Source: Dehalococcoidia bacterium (lineage in GTDB: Bacteria; Chloroflexota; Dehalococcoidia; Tepidiformales; Tepidiformaceae). Taken from it: 64,000 nt of DNA. Under the pieces are notes generated by a model that was given only the letters and a program-made list of their open reading frames with translations, made no database searches and was not told the origin of the DNA. Below are positions 25,875-34,859 of this stretch, piece after piece. Made by a program: the position numbers and the translations under genes. The stretch spans positions 283,620-347,619 of the forward strand of contig JADZEI010000004.1 of NCBI GenBank assembly GCA_020850615.1, read 5' to 3'. Each line of letters begins with the position of its first letter. Positions within the stretch are counted from its first letter, which is position 1.

Positions 25875-26705
25875 ATGGAGACCGGGCAGTCGCCACCGCC
25901 AGCACGCATGCCGCTCCCGGGCGTGCGACGCGCCGTGATGGTCGGGAGCGGCAAGGGCGGCGTGGGCAAGACGACGGTCGCGGTGAACCTGGCGCTGGCG
26001 CTGTCGAGGCTCGGCAGGCGAGTGGGGCTGTTCGATGCCGACCTGTACGGCCCGAACGTGCCGGTCATGCTTGGCGTGCGGCGAAAGGTGTCGTCGAGCG
26101 GGATGGTGCCGATCAGGCGCGGCAACCGGCCGCCGTACATCCGTCCGCTCCGGCGCTTCGGCATCGACGTCATGTCGATGGGCTTCCTCGTCGGCGACAG
26201 CGATGCCGTGGGCCCCGACCCGCGGTTCGTGAACCGGCTGGTCCTGCAGACCCTCCGGGACGTGATCTGGGACGTGGATGTGCTGGTGATCGACTCGCCG
26301 CCGGGCACGGGTGAGCCGCAGACCACGCTCGTCCGCGAGGTTCAGCTCGATGGAGCGGTCGTGGTCACGACGCCAGGCGAGCTCGCGCTCATGGATGCGG
26401 GCCGGTCCGTCGCCGCATTTCAGCGCGATGGCCTGCCGGTCCTTGGGGTCATCGAGAACATGGCGTACATCCGCTGCCCGGGCTGCGGCGAGACCATCCA
26501 CATGCACGAAACGGGTGCCGGGCGCGCGGCGGACGACCTCACCGGTGAGGTGCTCGCCCGGATCCCGATGACACCGGCGGCGGCGCGCACGATCGGCACG
26601 CAGCACGGCCTGCTCGAACCGGCGAACGAAAGCGAGACCGACCGCCAGTTCGTCGCCGCCGCCTCGGCCCTGCTCGCCCGGCTCGAAGGCGAGCCACGTC
26701 CGTAG
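25875..26705 (+). CDS. Mrp/NBP35-family P-loop ATPase (Fe-S cluster carrier)
   Basis: A 276-residue ApbC/Mrp ATPase with the deviant Walker A MVGSGKGGVGKTTVAVNLAL near residue 20, switch DADLYGPNVPVMLG, DSPPGTG near 140, and the C-terminal Fe-S ligand pair IRCPGCGE in VIENMAYIRCPGCGETIHMH. The family carries and delivers 4Fe-4S clusters in the cytosol. It lacks the N-terminal MIP18 domain found in longer Mrp proteins. The gene stands alone after the REP-like gap. Confidence 0.9.
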   Translation: METGQSPPPARMPLPGVRRAVMVGSGKGGVGKTTVAVNLALALSRLGRRVGLFDADLYGPNVPVMLGVRRKVSSSGMVPIRRGNRPPYIRPLRRFGIDVMSMGFLVGDSDAVGPDPRFVNRLVLQTLRDVIWDVDVLVIDSPPGTGEPQTTLVREVQLDGAVVVTTPGELALMDAGRSVAAFQRDGLPVLGVIENMAYIRCPGCGETIHMHETGAGRAADDLTGEVLARIPMTPAAARTIGTQHGLLEPANESETDRQFVAAASALLARLEGEPRP

Positions 26706-26745
26706 GCGCGACTCCGGCTGGAGGGCACGCAGGTCGTGCCTCGAC

Positions 26746-27306
26746 TCAGTTCAGGTTCGGGGTAACCGGGAAGTAGGCGAACATGGCGAGCTTCCCCGGC
26801 TGGCGGCGGAGGACGTTCCGCCAGAGGTGCTCCGGGTCGGGGTCGAAGGCGTCGCCGGGGAGCGCATCGACGACGAACCATGCTTCCTCGTCGATTTCAC
26901 CCTCGAGCTGCTGCGCCGACCAGCCGGCGTAGCCCGCGAACAGCCGGAACCCGTCGAGGTCGTCGAGCGGCAGGTCGTCCGGGTCGGCGTTGAGGTCGAT
27001 CACGCCGAAGCCGGCGCTCATCTCGGACCAGGCGGCAGGCGCCGCTGCGGGGCTGAGCCAGCGCGCGAGCCCGAGCGCGGCCGAGGGCTCGACCGGGCCG
27101 CCCTGGTAGATCCGCTCCGGCGGGCTGGCGACGGCGGACCACGGCGCCATCGGGCCCGCCAGGTCGAACTCGAGCGGCCGGTTGAGCACGACGCCGAACG
27201 CGCCCTCGCCGTCGTGCGCGAGGAGCAGCACTACGGTGCGGGCGAAGTTGGGGTCGACGAGCTTCGGTGAGGCGACGAGGAGCTTGCCGGCGAACGACTC
27301 GGCCAT
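26746..27306 (-). CDS. YqgE/AlgH family protein (UPF0301)
   Basis: A 186-residue protein starting MAESFAGKLLVASPKLVDPN with FARTVVLLLAHDGEGAFGVV, NRPLE and YQGGPVEPSAALGL, all hallmarks of the AlgH/YqgE family. The biochemical role is not established; the family has been linked to regulation. It is convergent with the Mrp gene and lies downstream of the GMC oxidoreductase gene on the same strand, after 37 bases. Confidence 0.9.
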   Translation of the reverse strand: MAESFAGKLLVASPKLVDPNFARTVVLLLAHDGEGAFGVVLNRPLEFDLAGPMAPWSAVASPPERIYQGGPVEPSAALGLARWLSPAAAPAAWSEMSAGFGVIDLNADPDDLPLDDLDGFRLFAGYAGWSAQQLEGEIDEEAWFVVDALPGDAFDPDPEHLWRNVLRRQPGKLAMFAYFPVTPNLN

Positions 27307-27343
27307 GGGACGATCATCGCACGGGGCTGGCGGCCGCGCACGG

Positions 27344-28897
27344 TCAGAGGCCGTACCGCGCGGGGGTCGTTCGCAGCCATTCGCCGACCATCTCGCCGAT
27401 CATGATGCAGGTGAGGTTCGTGTTGGCGCTCGGCACCGTGGGCATAACCGAGGCATCGGCGACGGCGAGGCCGGGCACGCCATGGACGTTGCCATACTGG
27501 TCCGTCACCGCGTCCGGGTCGCCTTCGGGGCCCATGCGGGCGGTGCCGGAGGGGTGGAAGCCGCTCGCCGAGAGGCGCTGGAGCAGGTCGCGGACCGAAT
27601 CGTCGCTGAGCGAGCGCGCCGGCGCGGGGAACAGCACCTCGGCGATGAGCTCGCGGTAGGCGCGCGTCTGTGTGAAGGCGATGGTGTCGCGGAAGCAGGC
27701 GGCCAGGCGCTTCGTATCCCGGTCGTCTTCGCAGAAGCGCTGCTCGATCAGCGGCGGCACGTGGGGGTCGGCGGACTGCAGCCGGAGGACGCCCACGCCT
27801 TCGACCCGTTCGAGCACGGCCGCGAGGGCGAAGCAGTTCAGCGGCCCGGGGCGCGGCGAGAACGAGAACGCCTCGATCTGCAGGTCGTTCCGGTATTCGC
27901 TGCCCGGCGCGGTGTAGCGCAGGATCGTCTGGACGATGGGCTGGTCGGCGTCGAGGATCGATGGGTCCTTGACGCGGCAGAGCACGGCCAGCGCCGGGTG
28001 GTCCGAGAGGTTCGAGCCCACGCCCGGGAGCTCGCGGACCACTTCGATGCCGTAGGCTTCGAGCTCGGCGCGCTTGCCGATGCCCGAGCGCATCAGGATC
28101 GTGGGCGACTGGATCGAGCCGGCCGAGAGCACGACCAGGCGGGCCGCGATCGTCTCGACCGTGCCGCCGCGCTCGACTTCGACACCGGTGGCGCGCCCGT
28201 TGGCGATGAGCACGCGCCGGACAGTCGTGTCGCCCTGGACGGTGAGGTTCGGGCGGGCGCGGGCGGCGGCGAGGTAGCCGATCGCGGTGGAGATGCGAAG
28301 GCGGCCGATCTTGTTCATCGGGTGCGGGCCGACGCCCCAGCTCGCGGGGTCGTTGGCGTCGGGGCAATCGGGGTAGCCGAGCTCGCGGCTCGCTTCGAGA
28401 AAGGCCTGGTGGACGAGCGTGAGCTCGTCGTCGCGGTAGCGGCGGATGCTGATGGGCCCGGCATCGCCATGGTAGGGGGCATTCCCGTAGTCCAGGTCCC
28501 GTTCGAGGCGCCGGAACGCGGGCAGCACGCGTTCCCACGCCCACTCCGGGTTGCCGCGGGCGGCCCAGCCGTCGTAGTCCTCGGGCATGCCGCGCAGGGC
28601 GATGGTGGTGTTCACCGCGGTTGAGCCGCCGGTCACGCGGCCGCGGGGGAACGGCGCGCCGCGGCCGGCCGCGGTGGGCTGGTGGCTGAACCCCCAGTCG
28701 TGGGCCGTGTACGAGTTGTTATGGCTGTTGACCAGGTCGAACGGGGTCGTGGAGGTGTCGGGGTAGTCCGGGCCGGCGTCGACGAGGAGCACGCGGCGGC
28801 GCGGGTCCTCGCTCGCGCGGGCGGCAATCACGGCGCCCGACGCGCCCGCTCCCACCACGACGATGTCGAACGGCTCCGCGGTCTCCCGAGCTGCCAT
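27344..28897 (-). CDS. GMC-family FAD oxidoreductase (choline dehydrogenase-like)
   Basis: A 517-residue flavoprotein. Motifs are the FAD dinucleotide fold FDIVVVGAGASGAVIAARAS near the N-terminus, GRVTGGSTAVNTTIALRGMP (GMC signature 1) near 95, LSAGSIQSPTILMRSGIG (signature 2) near 250 and the C-terminal catalytic region GFHPSGTARMGPE with VADASVMPTVPSANTNLTC. It oxidises an alcohol group with FAD in the cytosol; the substrate is unknown. The frame extends to 29089, but ATG 28897 has AGGAGGG just before it and matches the family start. Confidence 0.93.
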   Translation of the reverse strand: MAARETAEPFDIVVVGAGASGAVIAARASEDPRRRVLLVDAGPDYPDTSTTPFDLVNSHNNSYTAHDWGFSHQPTAAGRGAPFPRGRVTGGSTAVNTTIALRGMPEDYDGWAARGNPEWAWERVLPAFRRLERDLDYGNAPYHGDAGPISIRRYRDDELTLVHQAFLEASRELGYPDCPDANDPASWGVGPHPMNKIGRLRISTAIGYLAAARARPNLTVQGDTTVRRVLIANGRATGVEVERGGTVETIAARLVVLSAGSIQSPTILMRSGIGKRAELEAYGIEVVRELPGVGSNLSDHPALAVLCRVKDPSILDADQPIVQTILRYTAPGSEYRNDLQIEAFSFSPRPGPLNCFALAAVLERVEGVGVLRLQSADPHVPPLIEQRFCEDDRDTKRLAACFRDTIAFTQTRAYRELIAEVLFPAPARSLSDDSVRDLLQRLSASGFHPSGTARMGPEGDPDAVTDQYGNVHGVPGLAVADASVMPTVPSANTNLTCIMIGEMVGEWLRTTPARYGL

Positions 28898-29082
28898 TGG
28901 TCCCTCCTGTTGCGCGGCATCGTGGGCGCTGGCCGGGGACGTGGCAAGCGGCGGTCGCTCTCGCATGAGAAACGCATTGGGCCAACAAGGCCCGATCCGC
29001 GGATCGCATGCCACTGCAGCCGCGCCTGCCCGTGCGGTTAGGCTGACATGACGGGCGAGCGGCCCGCCAGGAAGGACCGGAG

Positions 29083-31122
29083 ATGACATCGGTCGCCCGG
29101 GTACGCGATGCCGGCCACCCCCGGAGGGACGCCACGCCGGTCCCTTCGTCCCACCGGATCCTGTCCCGGGTCAGCCACCTCGGCTGGCGGCTGCTGGCGG
29201 CTGGCTTCGCGGCCGTGCTCGTGGTCTTCGTGGTCGACGCGCTCGTGCGGGAACGGGGCGGGTTCGACTACGCGGCCCTGCGCTCGGTGCAACGCATGGA
29301 CGCGCCCGGGCTGGAGCAGCTGTTCCGCTTCGCGAGCGCGCTTACCGGCTCGTTCTGGGCGGTCACGTTGTGGGCAGTGCTCCTTGGCGCACTCATCGCC
29401 GCCCGCCGCTGGATCGACGTCACGGTCATGTTCGCCTTCCCGGCGACGGGCGCGGTGAACTCCGTGATCCGCGAGCTCGTCGGCCGGTCGCGGCCGTTCG
29501 ACACGACGGAGCTCACGCGGGTGGCTGACGCGAACGACTGGGTGAGCTTCCCCAGCGGGCACGTGGTCGGCGCGGTCCTGCTCTGGGGGTTCGTCTTCGT
29601 CCTCGCGCGGGAGCTGCGCTGGCGCCCGGTGAGGTGGGCGGTCAAGGGCTTCGCCGTTGGCGTGATCGTACTCTCGGGGCCGGCCCGGCTCTGGCTCGGG
29701 GCCCACTGGGTCAGCGACGTCGCCGCGGGGTACGCGGTGGGCGGGCTCGCGCTCACGCTGGTGCTGGCCTGGTACCGGGCGATGGGCCCGGAAGCGCACG
29801 GCATCCCGCTCGTCCGCGCGGCGGCCGTGCCCCACGACGACGCCCTGCCGCACGCGCACGCGCTCACCAGCACGATCCTCTTCCGCCAAGGGAAGGTTCT
29901 GAAGATCTACAACCCGGGGTATATCCCGCGGCTGATCTACTTCGCGGCGTTCCAGGCGCCCTTCGGCTACGCGGCGAGCCGGACCGCGCTGGAGGCAGCG
30001 GTGCTGCGCCGCAACCTCGCCGGCAAGCTCACCGAATACTGGTACGGCTCGAACCGCGTGGCCTACGCGCTCGGGCCGGCGGAGGTGGACGGGCGGCTGG
30101 CGATCGTGAGCCGCTACACCGACGGCCGCGAACCCACGGACCACGCCCGCGCCCACGCGTTCCTCGCCGGGCTTGCGGACCACTTCGACGAGGCGGGGCT
30201 GCCCACCTGGCAGGTCGACCCGCGCCAGCCGCGGGCACTCGGCAACATCCTGGAGACGCCCTCCGGCGAGTACACGATCATCGACCTGGAGTCGGGTCTC
30301 GTGTCGCCGCTGGCTTCGCCGCGCGCGTGGAGGCGGGCGTTCCGGCGCGGGCTGGTGCCGATCTACGACGACGTCTACTTCGACACGACGCGCGCCTACC
30401 TGCAGCGGGAGTCCGGGGTCATCCGCGCGGCGATGGGCGGCGCCTGGCTGCGGGAGCTGGAGGACCTGCTCGACGCCGCCGAGGCGAAGGTGAACGCCTG
30501 GCACGCGAGCGAGCCGCGCATCTGGAGCCGCCTGGTCCGCGGGGCCTGGTGCGGGTTCGGCATCCCGTCCGTGCCGCGCCGGCTGCGCGCCCGCGGCGAA
30601 GCGGGCCGCGAGCACGCCGACATCTGGATCGAGCACGCCATCGCCGCCTGGGAAGCGGACGGCCGCGTGTCGGCCGACGAGGGGAGCGCGCTCCGCGGGC
30701 AGCTCCTCCACCCGGATGTGCAGGCGGTGCTGCCCCACTTCGGCGTCCACCTGGCCATCGGAATCGCCCTGCGGTTCCCCTTCGGTGCGATCACCCGCGT
30801 GACGTACACGACGACGAACCTGATGGTCGCCTGCGCGCGCTTTGGGCTGCGCCGGACGGACCGGACGGCGTTCCACCGCTCGCTGCGGATCCACTCGCCG
30901 CTGGTGATCATGGTTGCGGCGCTGCCCGGGTTCGGGACGTTCTCGTACCTCGCCTCGGGGCCGGTGCGCTCCAACCGGCTACTCGCGCGCGTGATCCTCG
31001 ACGCGGTCGCGCTCAAGCTGCCGTGGCACGTGTACCGGCGCAGCGGCCTGCAGCGGATCATCTCCCGTAAGCCCGGGAGCGACGTGCCCGGGGCCACGGA
31101 TGCGGCGCCGGGACCCGCCTAG
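29083..31122 (+). CDS. Fusion of a PAP2 phosphatase domain and a kinase-like domain
   Basis: A 679-residue protein. The first 240 residues are a membrane PAP2/PgpB-type phosphatase with several transmembrane helices and the three motifs IRELVGRSRPF (near 128), PSGH (near 156) and ARLWLGAHWVSD (near 205). After about residue 260 comes a soluble part that looks like a protein-kinase-like fold: ILFRQGKVLKIYN with a candidate ATP-binding Lys, then GNILETPSGEYTIIDLESGL (near 387), which matches the N and D-x-E of APH/LPS-kinase catalytic and metal loops. The C-terminal third has further hydrophobic stretches. A lipid phosphatase joined to a small-molecule or lipid kinase is the best guess. The stop shares a CTAG with the convergent gene. 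Confidence 0.75.
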   Translation: MTSVARVRDAGHPRRDATPVPSSHRILSRVSHLGWRLLAAGFAAVLVVFVVDALVRERGGFDYAALRSVQRMDAPGLEQLFRFASALTGSFWAVTLWAVLLGALIAARRWIDVTVMFAFPATGAVNSVIRELVGRSRPFDTTELTRVADANDWVSFPSGHVVGAVLLWGFVFVLARELRWRPVRWAVKGFAVGVIVLSGPARLWLGAHWVSDVAAGYAVGGLALTLVLAWYRAMGPEAHGIPLVRAAAVPHDDALPHAHALTSTILFRQGKVLKIYNPGYIPRLIYFAAFQAPFGYAASRTALEAAVLRRNLAGKLTEYWYGSNRVAYALGPAEVDGRLAIVSRYTDGREPTDHARAHAFLAGLADHFDEAGLPTWQVDPRQPRALGNILETPSGEYTIIDLESGLVSPLASPRAWRRAFRRGLVPIYDDVYFDTTRAYLQRESGVIRAAMGGAWLRELEDLLDAAEAKVNAWHASEPRIWSRLVRGAWCGFGIPSVPRRLRARGEAGREHADIWIEHAIAAWEADGRVSADEGSALRGQLLHPDVQAVLPHFGVHLAIGIALRFPFGAITRVTYTTTNLMVACARFGLRRTDRTAFHRSLRIHSPLVIMVAALPGFGTFSYLASGPVRSNRLLARVILDAVALKLPWHVYRRSGLQRIISRKPGSDVPGATDAAPGPA

Positions 31123-31895
31123 CCCGCCGGCCGCGCCGTCATCGCCGCGAGCTGCTCGTCGCTGAACGTCACGTCGACCACCTCGGCGCCGGTGAGCCGG
31201 GCGCGGTCGAAGGACGCGCCGTCGACGACCGTGGCGGTCATCCGGGCGTTCGCGAGGCTGGCGCCCGAGAGAACCGCGCGGGCCAGCCGCGTGAAGCGCA
31301 GGCTCGCCCCGGCGAGGACGGCGCCGGACAGCACAGCTGCCTCCATGTCCGCGTGGTCGAAGTAGCAGAGCCGCAGGTCCGCGCCCGCGAGGTTCGCGGC
31401 GCGCAGGACGGCATCGCTGAAGTTGACGTTTGGGGCCTCGCACTGGGCCAGGTTCGCCCCGGCGAGGAGGGCGCCGCTGACGTCGGTGCCCCGCAGCACG
31501 GCGCCGCGCAGGTCCGCGAACTCGAACGAGGCCATGCGCAGGTTGGCACCGGCGAAGTCCACGTCGCGGAGCTGGGCGGCGTCGAACACGGCATCGGCGA
31601 GGTCGGCGTGGCGGAACTGCGCGAGCGGCGCGATGACCGCCTTGAAGGTGGCGCCCCGCGCGGTCCCGCCACGGACTTCGACACCGCGCAGCGAGGCTTC
31701 GTCGAAGCGGGCGCCGCGGAGGTCGCAGTCCACGAAGCGCGCGAGGTCGAGGGTCGCCCGCCGGAAGTCCGCACCGGTGAAGTCGACCCCTTCGAACACG
31801 GCGAGCCGCAAGTCGGCCGCGCCGAGGTCCTGGCCGGCGCACGAGACGCCGGCCAGGTGGCACGCTGGATGCGGCGCCGGTGCGGCGTCGCTCAA
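31119..31895 (-). CDS. Pentapeptide repeat protein
   Basis: About 258 residues, nearly all made of A(D/N)LxX-type pentapeptide repeats, for example GADFRRATLDLARFVDCDLR and GANLAQCEAPNVNFSDAVLR. These fold into a right-handed square beta-helix. The function cannot be assigned: some members mimic DNA and protect gyrase, most are uncharacterised. The frame is open further upstream inside the amidohydrolase gene. I take TTG 31895 because it overlaps the amidohydrolase stop (TTGA), implying coupling, but the start is uncertain. Confidence 0.8.
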   Translation of the reverse strand: MSDAAPAPHPACHLAGVSCAGQDLGAADLRLAVFEGVDFTGADFRRATLDLARFVDCDLRGARFDEASLRGVEVRGGTARGATFKAVIAPLAQFRHADLADAVFDAAQLRDVDFAGANLRMASFEFADLRGAVLRGTDVSGALLAGANLAQCEAPNVNFSDAVLRAANLAGADLRLCYFDHADMEAAVLSGAVLAGASLRFTRLARAVLSGASLANARMTATVVDGASFDRARLTGAEVVDVTFSDEQLAAMTARPAG

Positions 31896-33145
31896 ATGTC
31901 GAGCTGGTAGAGCGCCTTCGCGTTCTCGCCAAGGACGAGACGGCGGCGGTGCTCCGAGAGGCCGGCGGTGCTGGCGAGGATCTGGTCGAGCGAGTCGGCG
32001 CTGGAGTCGACGTGGGGATAGTCGCTGCCCCAGAGGAACCGCGTCTCGCCGAGCTCGTCCATCATCGTGTTGATGGTCCGTTCGCGCGGTTCGACGACGT
32101 ACCAGACGTTGCGCTTCATGTAGGTGCTCGGCTCCTCCTTCGTCTTCTCGGTGTAGCCGAACATCTCGTATTTCTCGTCGAGCCGGTGGGCGATATAGGG
32201 AGCCCAGCCGGCGCCAGCTTCGACGCAAAGCAGCTTGAGCCGCGGGAAGCGGTCGAAGAAGCCGGTCATGATGAGCGAGGCCATGGCGGGGATGACCTGG
32301 TAGGTCGCGCCCATGGCGAAGGCGAAGGTGCGGCTCGGCTCGACCAGGAGCGAATGGTGCCGCGTCGGGTTTTCGAGGATGCGGTTGAAGCGCACGATGA
32401 CGTGGAGGCAGATCGGCAGGCCTGCGTCCTCCATCTCGTGCCAGAGGGGGTCGAACTCGGGGTGGGCCGGGCTGCGGCCGTTCACGGGCTCCGGCGCGAG
32501 GAACACGCCCTTGAACCCTAGCTTCAGGCAGCGGCGGAGCTCCGTCAGCGCGAGCTGCGGGTCGTGCAGCGGGATGTGCGCCATCGGGAAGATGCGGTGG
32601 GGATAGTCGCCGACGAAGTCGTACGACCAGCGGTTGTAGGCGCGCGCGTAGGCGTCGGCCAGCTTCGGATCCTCGGTGTCCCAGAGGATGCCGATGGTCG
32701 GGAAGATCACGCCACCCTTGACCTTCTGCTCGTCGAAAAGCGCGATGCGAGCGGAGGTCTCCATGCTCGCGGGCGGCGCTGCCTCGAGGTAGGTCATGTA
32801 GGGCAGCTTCGAACGGTGGACATCGACGCCGCCGAGCCCCGAGAGCCCGCCGGACATGATGACCTGGCGGTCGATGATGAGCTGCTCATCGGCGGCGAGG
32901 CGGGACTTGAGCTCGATCGCCATCTCGGGGAGCTCTTCGTCCTTGTACGCCTCGCTCGGGGCCTGGGCACCAGTGAAGGTGCCGAAGGGCTTGATCCCGC
33001 GCGCTTCGCCGCCGCGGTCCGCGACGCCGCGGGTGATGCGGATGGCCCGCGGCCGGTATTCGGGCTCGAGGTAATCGTCCCAGAGGGTCGGAGGTTCGAG
33101 GACGTGCGAGTCCCCATCGATGATGAGCAGATCGTCCCTTGTCAT
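31892..33145 (-). CDS. Amidohydrolase family protein (ACMSD-like metal-dependent hydrolase)
   Basis: A 417-residue amidohydrolase-2 protein with the characteristic start IIDGDSHVLEPPTLWDDYLE, a mid-protein PMAHIPLHDPQLALTELRRC segment, the strand-end His in LPICLHVIVRF and the WGSDYPHVDSS segment near residue 370 carrying the conserved Asp. Family members hydrolyse or decarboxylate ring-cleavage or other carboxylic substrates with a bound metal. Its ATG overlaps the ku stop (ATGA), and its stop overlaps the pentapeptide gene, so all three are one transcript despite unrelated roles. Confidence 0.9.
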   Translation of the reverse strand: MTRDDLLIIDGDSHVLEPPTLWDDYLEPEYRPRAIRITRGVADRGGEARGIKPFGTFTGAQAPSEAYKDEELPEMAIELKSRLAADEQLIIDRQVIMSGGLSGLGGVDVHRSKLPYMTYLEAAPPASMETSARIALFDEQKVKGGVIFPTIGILWDTEDPKLADAYARAYNRWSYDFVGDYPHRIFPMAHIPLHDPQLALTELRRCLKLGFKGVFLAPEPVNGRSPAHPEFDPLWHEMEDAGLPICLHVIVRFNRILENPTRHHSLLVEPSRTFAFAMGATYQVIPAMASLIMTGFFDRFPRLKLLCVEAGAGWAPYIAHRLDEKYEMFGYTEKTKEEPSTYMKRNVWYVVEPRERTINTMMDELGETRFLWGSDYPHVDSSADSLDQILASTAGLSEHRRRLVLGENAKALYQLDI

Positions 33146-33960
33146 GCCGTGCGTTTCTTCCCTGCCTGCTTCTCGTCGCCTTTCTTCGCCGCGGCGATGC
33201 TCGCTTCGAGCGCAGCCATGAGGTCGGTGACCTTTGGCGGCGCGGGCTGGCGGGCCGGCATTTGGACGACGGTCTTCCCACTCGCCTTTTCCTCGATCAG
33301 CTCCATGAGCTGATCGCGGTACTCGTCGTGGTACTTCGCGGGGTCGAACTCGGCGTGCAGGGTCTCGATGAGCTGCTGCGCCATCTTCACTTCCCGTTCC
33401 GATGCCTGGACGTCTTCGCCGGGCAGGCCGTCCAGCTCATCCTGTGCCACGACTTCGTCGGGATAATACAGAGTCGACATGGCCAGTGCCTTGCCCGCGG
33501 GGCGGAGGGCGACGAGGTACTGCTTCTGGCGCATGACCACCTTACCGATGGCGACCTTCTCGCTGTCCCGCATGGCCTGGAGCAGGAGGGAGTAGGCCTT
33601 GGCGCCGCCCTTGTCCGGCACCATGTAATAGGAATGTTCGAAGTAGACGGGGTCGATCTCGGCGAGGTCGACGAACTCCTCGATCTCGATGCCGCGGGAG
33701 ACCGCGGGCTCGAGCTCTTCGAGCTCGTCGGGGGTGATGATGACGTATTCGTCCGGCCCGACTTCGTAGCCTTTCACGATCTCGTCATAGGGGACCTCGA
33801 CCTGCTCCTCGCTGCAGAACCGCTTCATCTGGATGCGGGCGCGGTCGGTGGCGTGGAGCTGGTTGAAGCGGACGTCCTGGCTGCGGGCCGCGGTAAAGAG
33901 CTTTACCGGCACATTCACCAGGCCAAAGCTGATCGCGCCGGACCACATCGCACGTGGCAT
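33142..33960 (-). CDS. ku: Ku protein (non-homologous end joining)
   Basis: A 272-residue bacterial Ku: the start MPRAMWSGAISFGLVNVPVK is diagnostic, followed by the beta-barrel core (EVPYDEIVKGYEVGPDEYVI) and a Lys-rich C-terminal tail (AAKKGDEKQAGKKRTA). It forms a homodimeric ring that binds DNA ends and normally recruits the ligase LigD. No ligD or LigD-like polymerase or ligase lies in the window. It leads an operon with the amidohydrolase and pentapeptide genes. Confidence 0.96.
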   Translation of the reverse strand: MPRAMWSGAISFGLVNVPVKLFTAARSQDVRFNQLHATDRARIQMKRFCSEEQVEVPYDEIVKGYEVGPDEYVIITPDELEELEPAVSRGIEIEEFVDLAEIDPVYFEHSYYMVPDKGGAKAYSLLLQAMRDSEKVAIGKVVMRQKQYLVALRPAGKALAMSTLYYPDEVVAQDELDGLPGEDVQASEREVKMAQQLIETLHAEFDPAKYHDEYRDQLMELIEEKASGKTVVQMPARQPAPPKVTDLMAALEASIAAAKKGDEKQAGKKRTA

Positions 33961-34141
33961 GGGGGTACCTCGGGCGGCACAATCGTGCCGGGATCAAAGC
34001 TAGTACCGGTCGCTCGCAAGGATGTCAAGGCCATCGCCCGGGCGTGGCAGGCGCGTTTCGCTCGTTACCGGGAATTCCCGGCGTTCATGTAACGTTGGAG
34101 TGAAGTTCGACACACATGCCAGTGGCGGGGCCTCACGCGCG

Positions 34142-34171
34142 TTGACCGCGGTTTCGGGGCGGACGTATAGT
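34142..34171 (+). promoter_or_regulatory. Sigma-70-like promoter of rex
   Basis: TTGACC (34142-34147) and TATAGT (34166-34171) with an 18-base spacer. Transcription would begin near 34178, which excludes the GTG at 34174 and supports ATG 34216 as the rex start. The rest of 33961-34141 holds only the divergent ku upstream region. Confidence 0.6.
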
Positions 34172-34177
34172 CAGTGC

Positions 34178-34193
34178 GTTACGGATTTCACAA
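34178..34193 (+). promoter_or_regulatory. Candidate Rex operator (half-site) at the rex transcription start
   Basis: GTTACGGATTTCACAA has a perfect right half (TTTCACAA) of the Rex box TTGTGAAATTTCACAA, with a poor left half. Lying at the expected transcription start, it would allow redox-dependent autorepression. Confidence 0.4.
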
Positions 34194-34215
34194 ACGGAAG
34201 GTCCGTGCACGCCAG

Positions 34216-34857
34216 ATGACGCTCGAGATACCCGAAGTCGTAATCAACCGCCTGCCCGTCTATGCGCGCGCCCTCGCCTCGCTGGCGATGGAAGGCGAGA
34301 CGGTGGTCAGCTCCCAGGCGCTCGGCGAGAAGCTCGATGTAACACCGGCCCAGATCCGGAAGGACCTGAGCTACTTCGGGCGGTTCGGCAAGCAGGGGCG
34401 CGGGTACAACGTCCAGAGCCTGCTCACGAAGCTGCGCGAGATCCTCGGGCTGGACCGGAAGTGGCGCGTCTGCCTCGTGGGCGTGGGCCGGTTGGGCCAG
34501 GCGATCGCGGAATACGGTGGCTTCGAACCCCAGGGCTTCCAGATCGTCGCCGTGTTCGATAGCAGCCCGGAGATGGCCGGCAAGACCATCGGCAACTGCA
34601 CCGTGCGCGATTCGGTCGAGCTCGAAAGCTACCTCCGCCAGAACGCGATCGACATCGGCGTCGTCGCTGTGCCGGCGCGGGCAGCCCAGCAGGTGGTCGA
34701 CCAGCTCGTAAACGGCGGGATCAAGTCGATCCTGAACTACGCGCCGATGATGCCGCACGTCCCGCGGGACGTGGCGATCCGCCACATCGACCCCGTGCTC
34801 GCGATGCAGAGCATGACCTTCTACATCAAGCAGCGAGACCCGCTCCCGGCGAAATAG
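34216..34857 (+). CDS. rex: Redox-sensing transcriptional repressor Rex
   Basis: A 213-residue Rex. The N-terminal winged helix (VVINRLPVYARALASLAMEG, then QIRKDLSYFGRFGKQGRGYN) binds DNA, and the C-terminal Rossmann domain (WRVCLVGVGRLGQAIAEY) senses the NADH/NAD ratio. NADH binding releases DNA, derepressing fermentative and respiratory genes. The C-terminal helix that swaps between subunits is present. It is followed after 2 bases by the AlkD-like gene. The ATP synthase operon nearby is not preceded by an obvious Rex box. Confidence 0.95.
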   Translation: MTLEIPEVVINRLPVYARALASLAMEGETVVSSQALGEKLDVTPAQIRKDLSYFGRFGKQGRGYNVQSLLTKLREILGLDRKWRVCLVGVGRLGQAIAEYGGFEPQGFQIVAVFDSSPEMAGKTIGNCTVRDSVELESYLRQNAIDIGVVAVPARAAQQVVDQLVNGGIKSILNYAPMMPHVPRDVAIRHIDPVLAMQSMTFYIKQRDPLPAK

Positions 34858-34859
34858 CC

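Noticed and set aside
31353..31910. A plus-strand frame of 185 codons with repetitive translation
   Set aside because: The repetition mirrors the pentapeptide repeats of the minus-strand gene.
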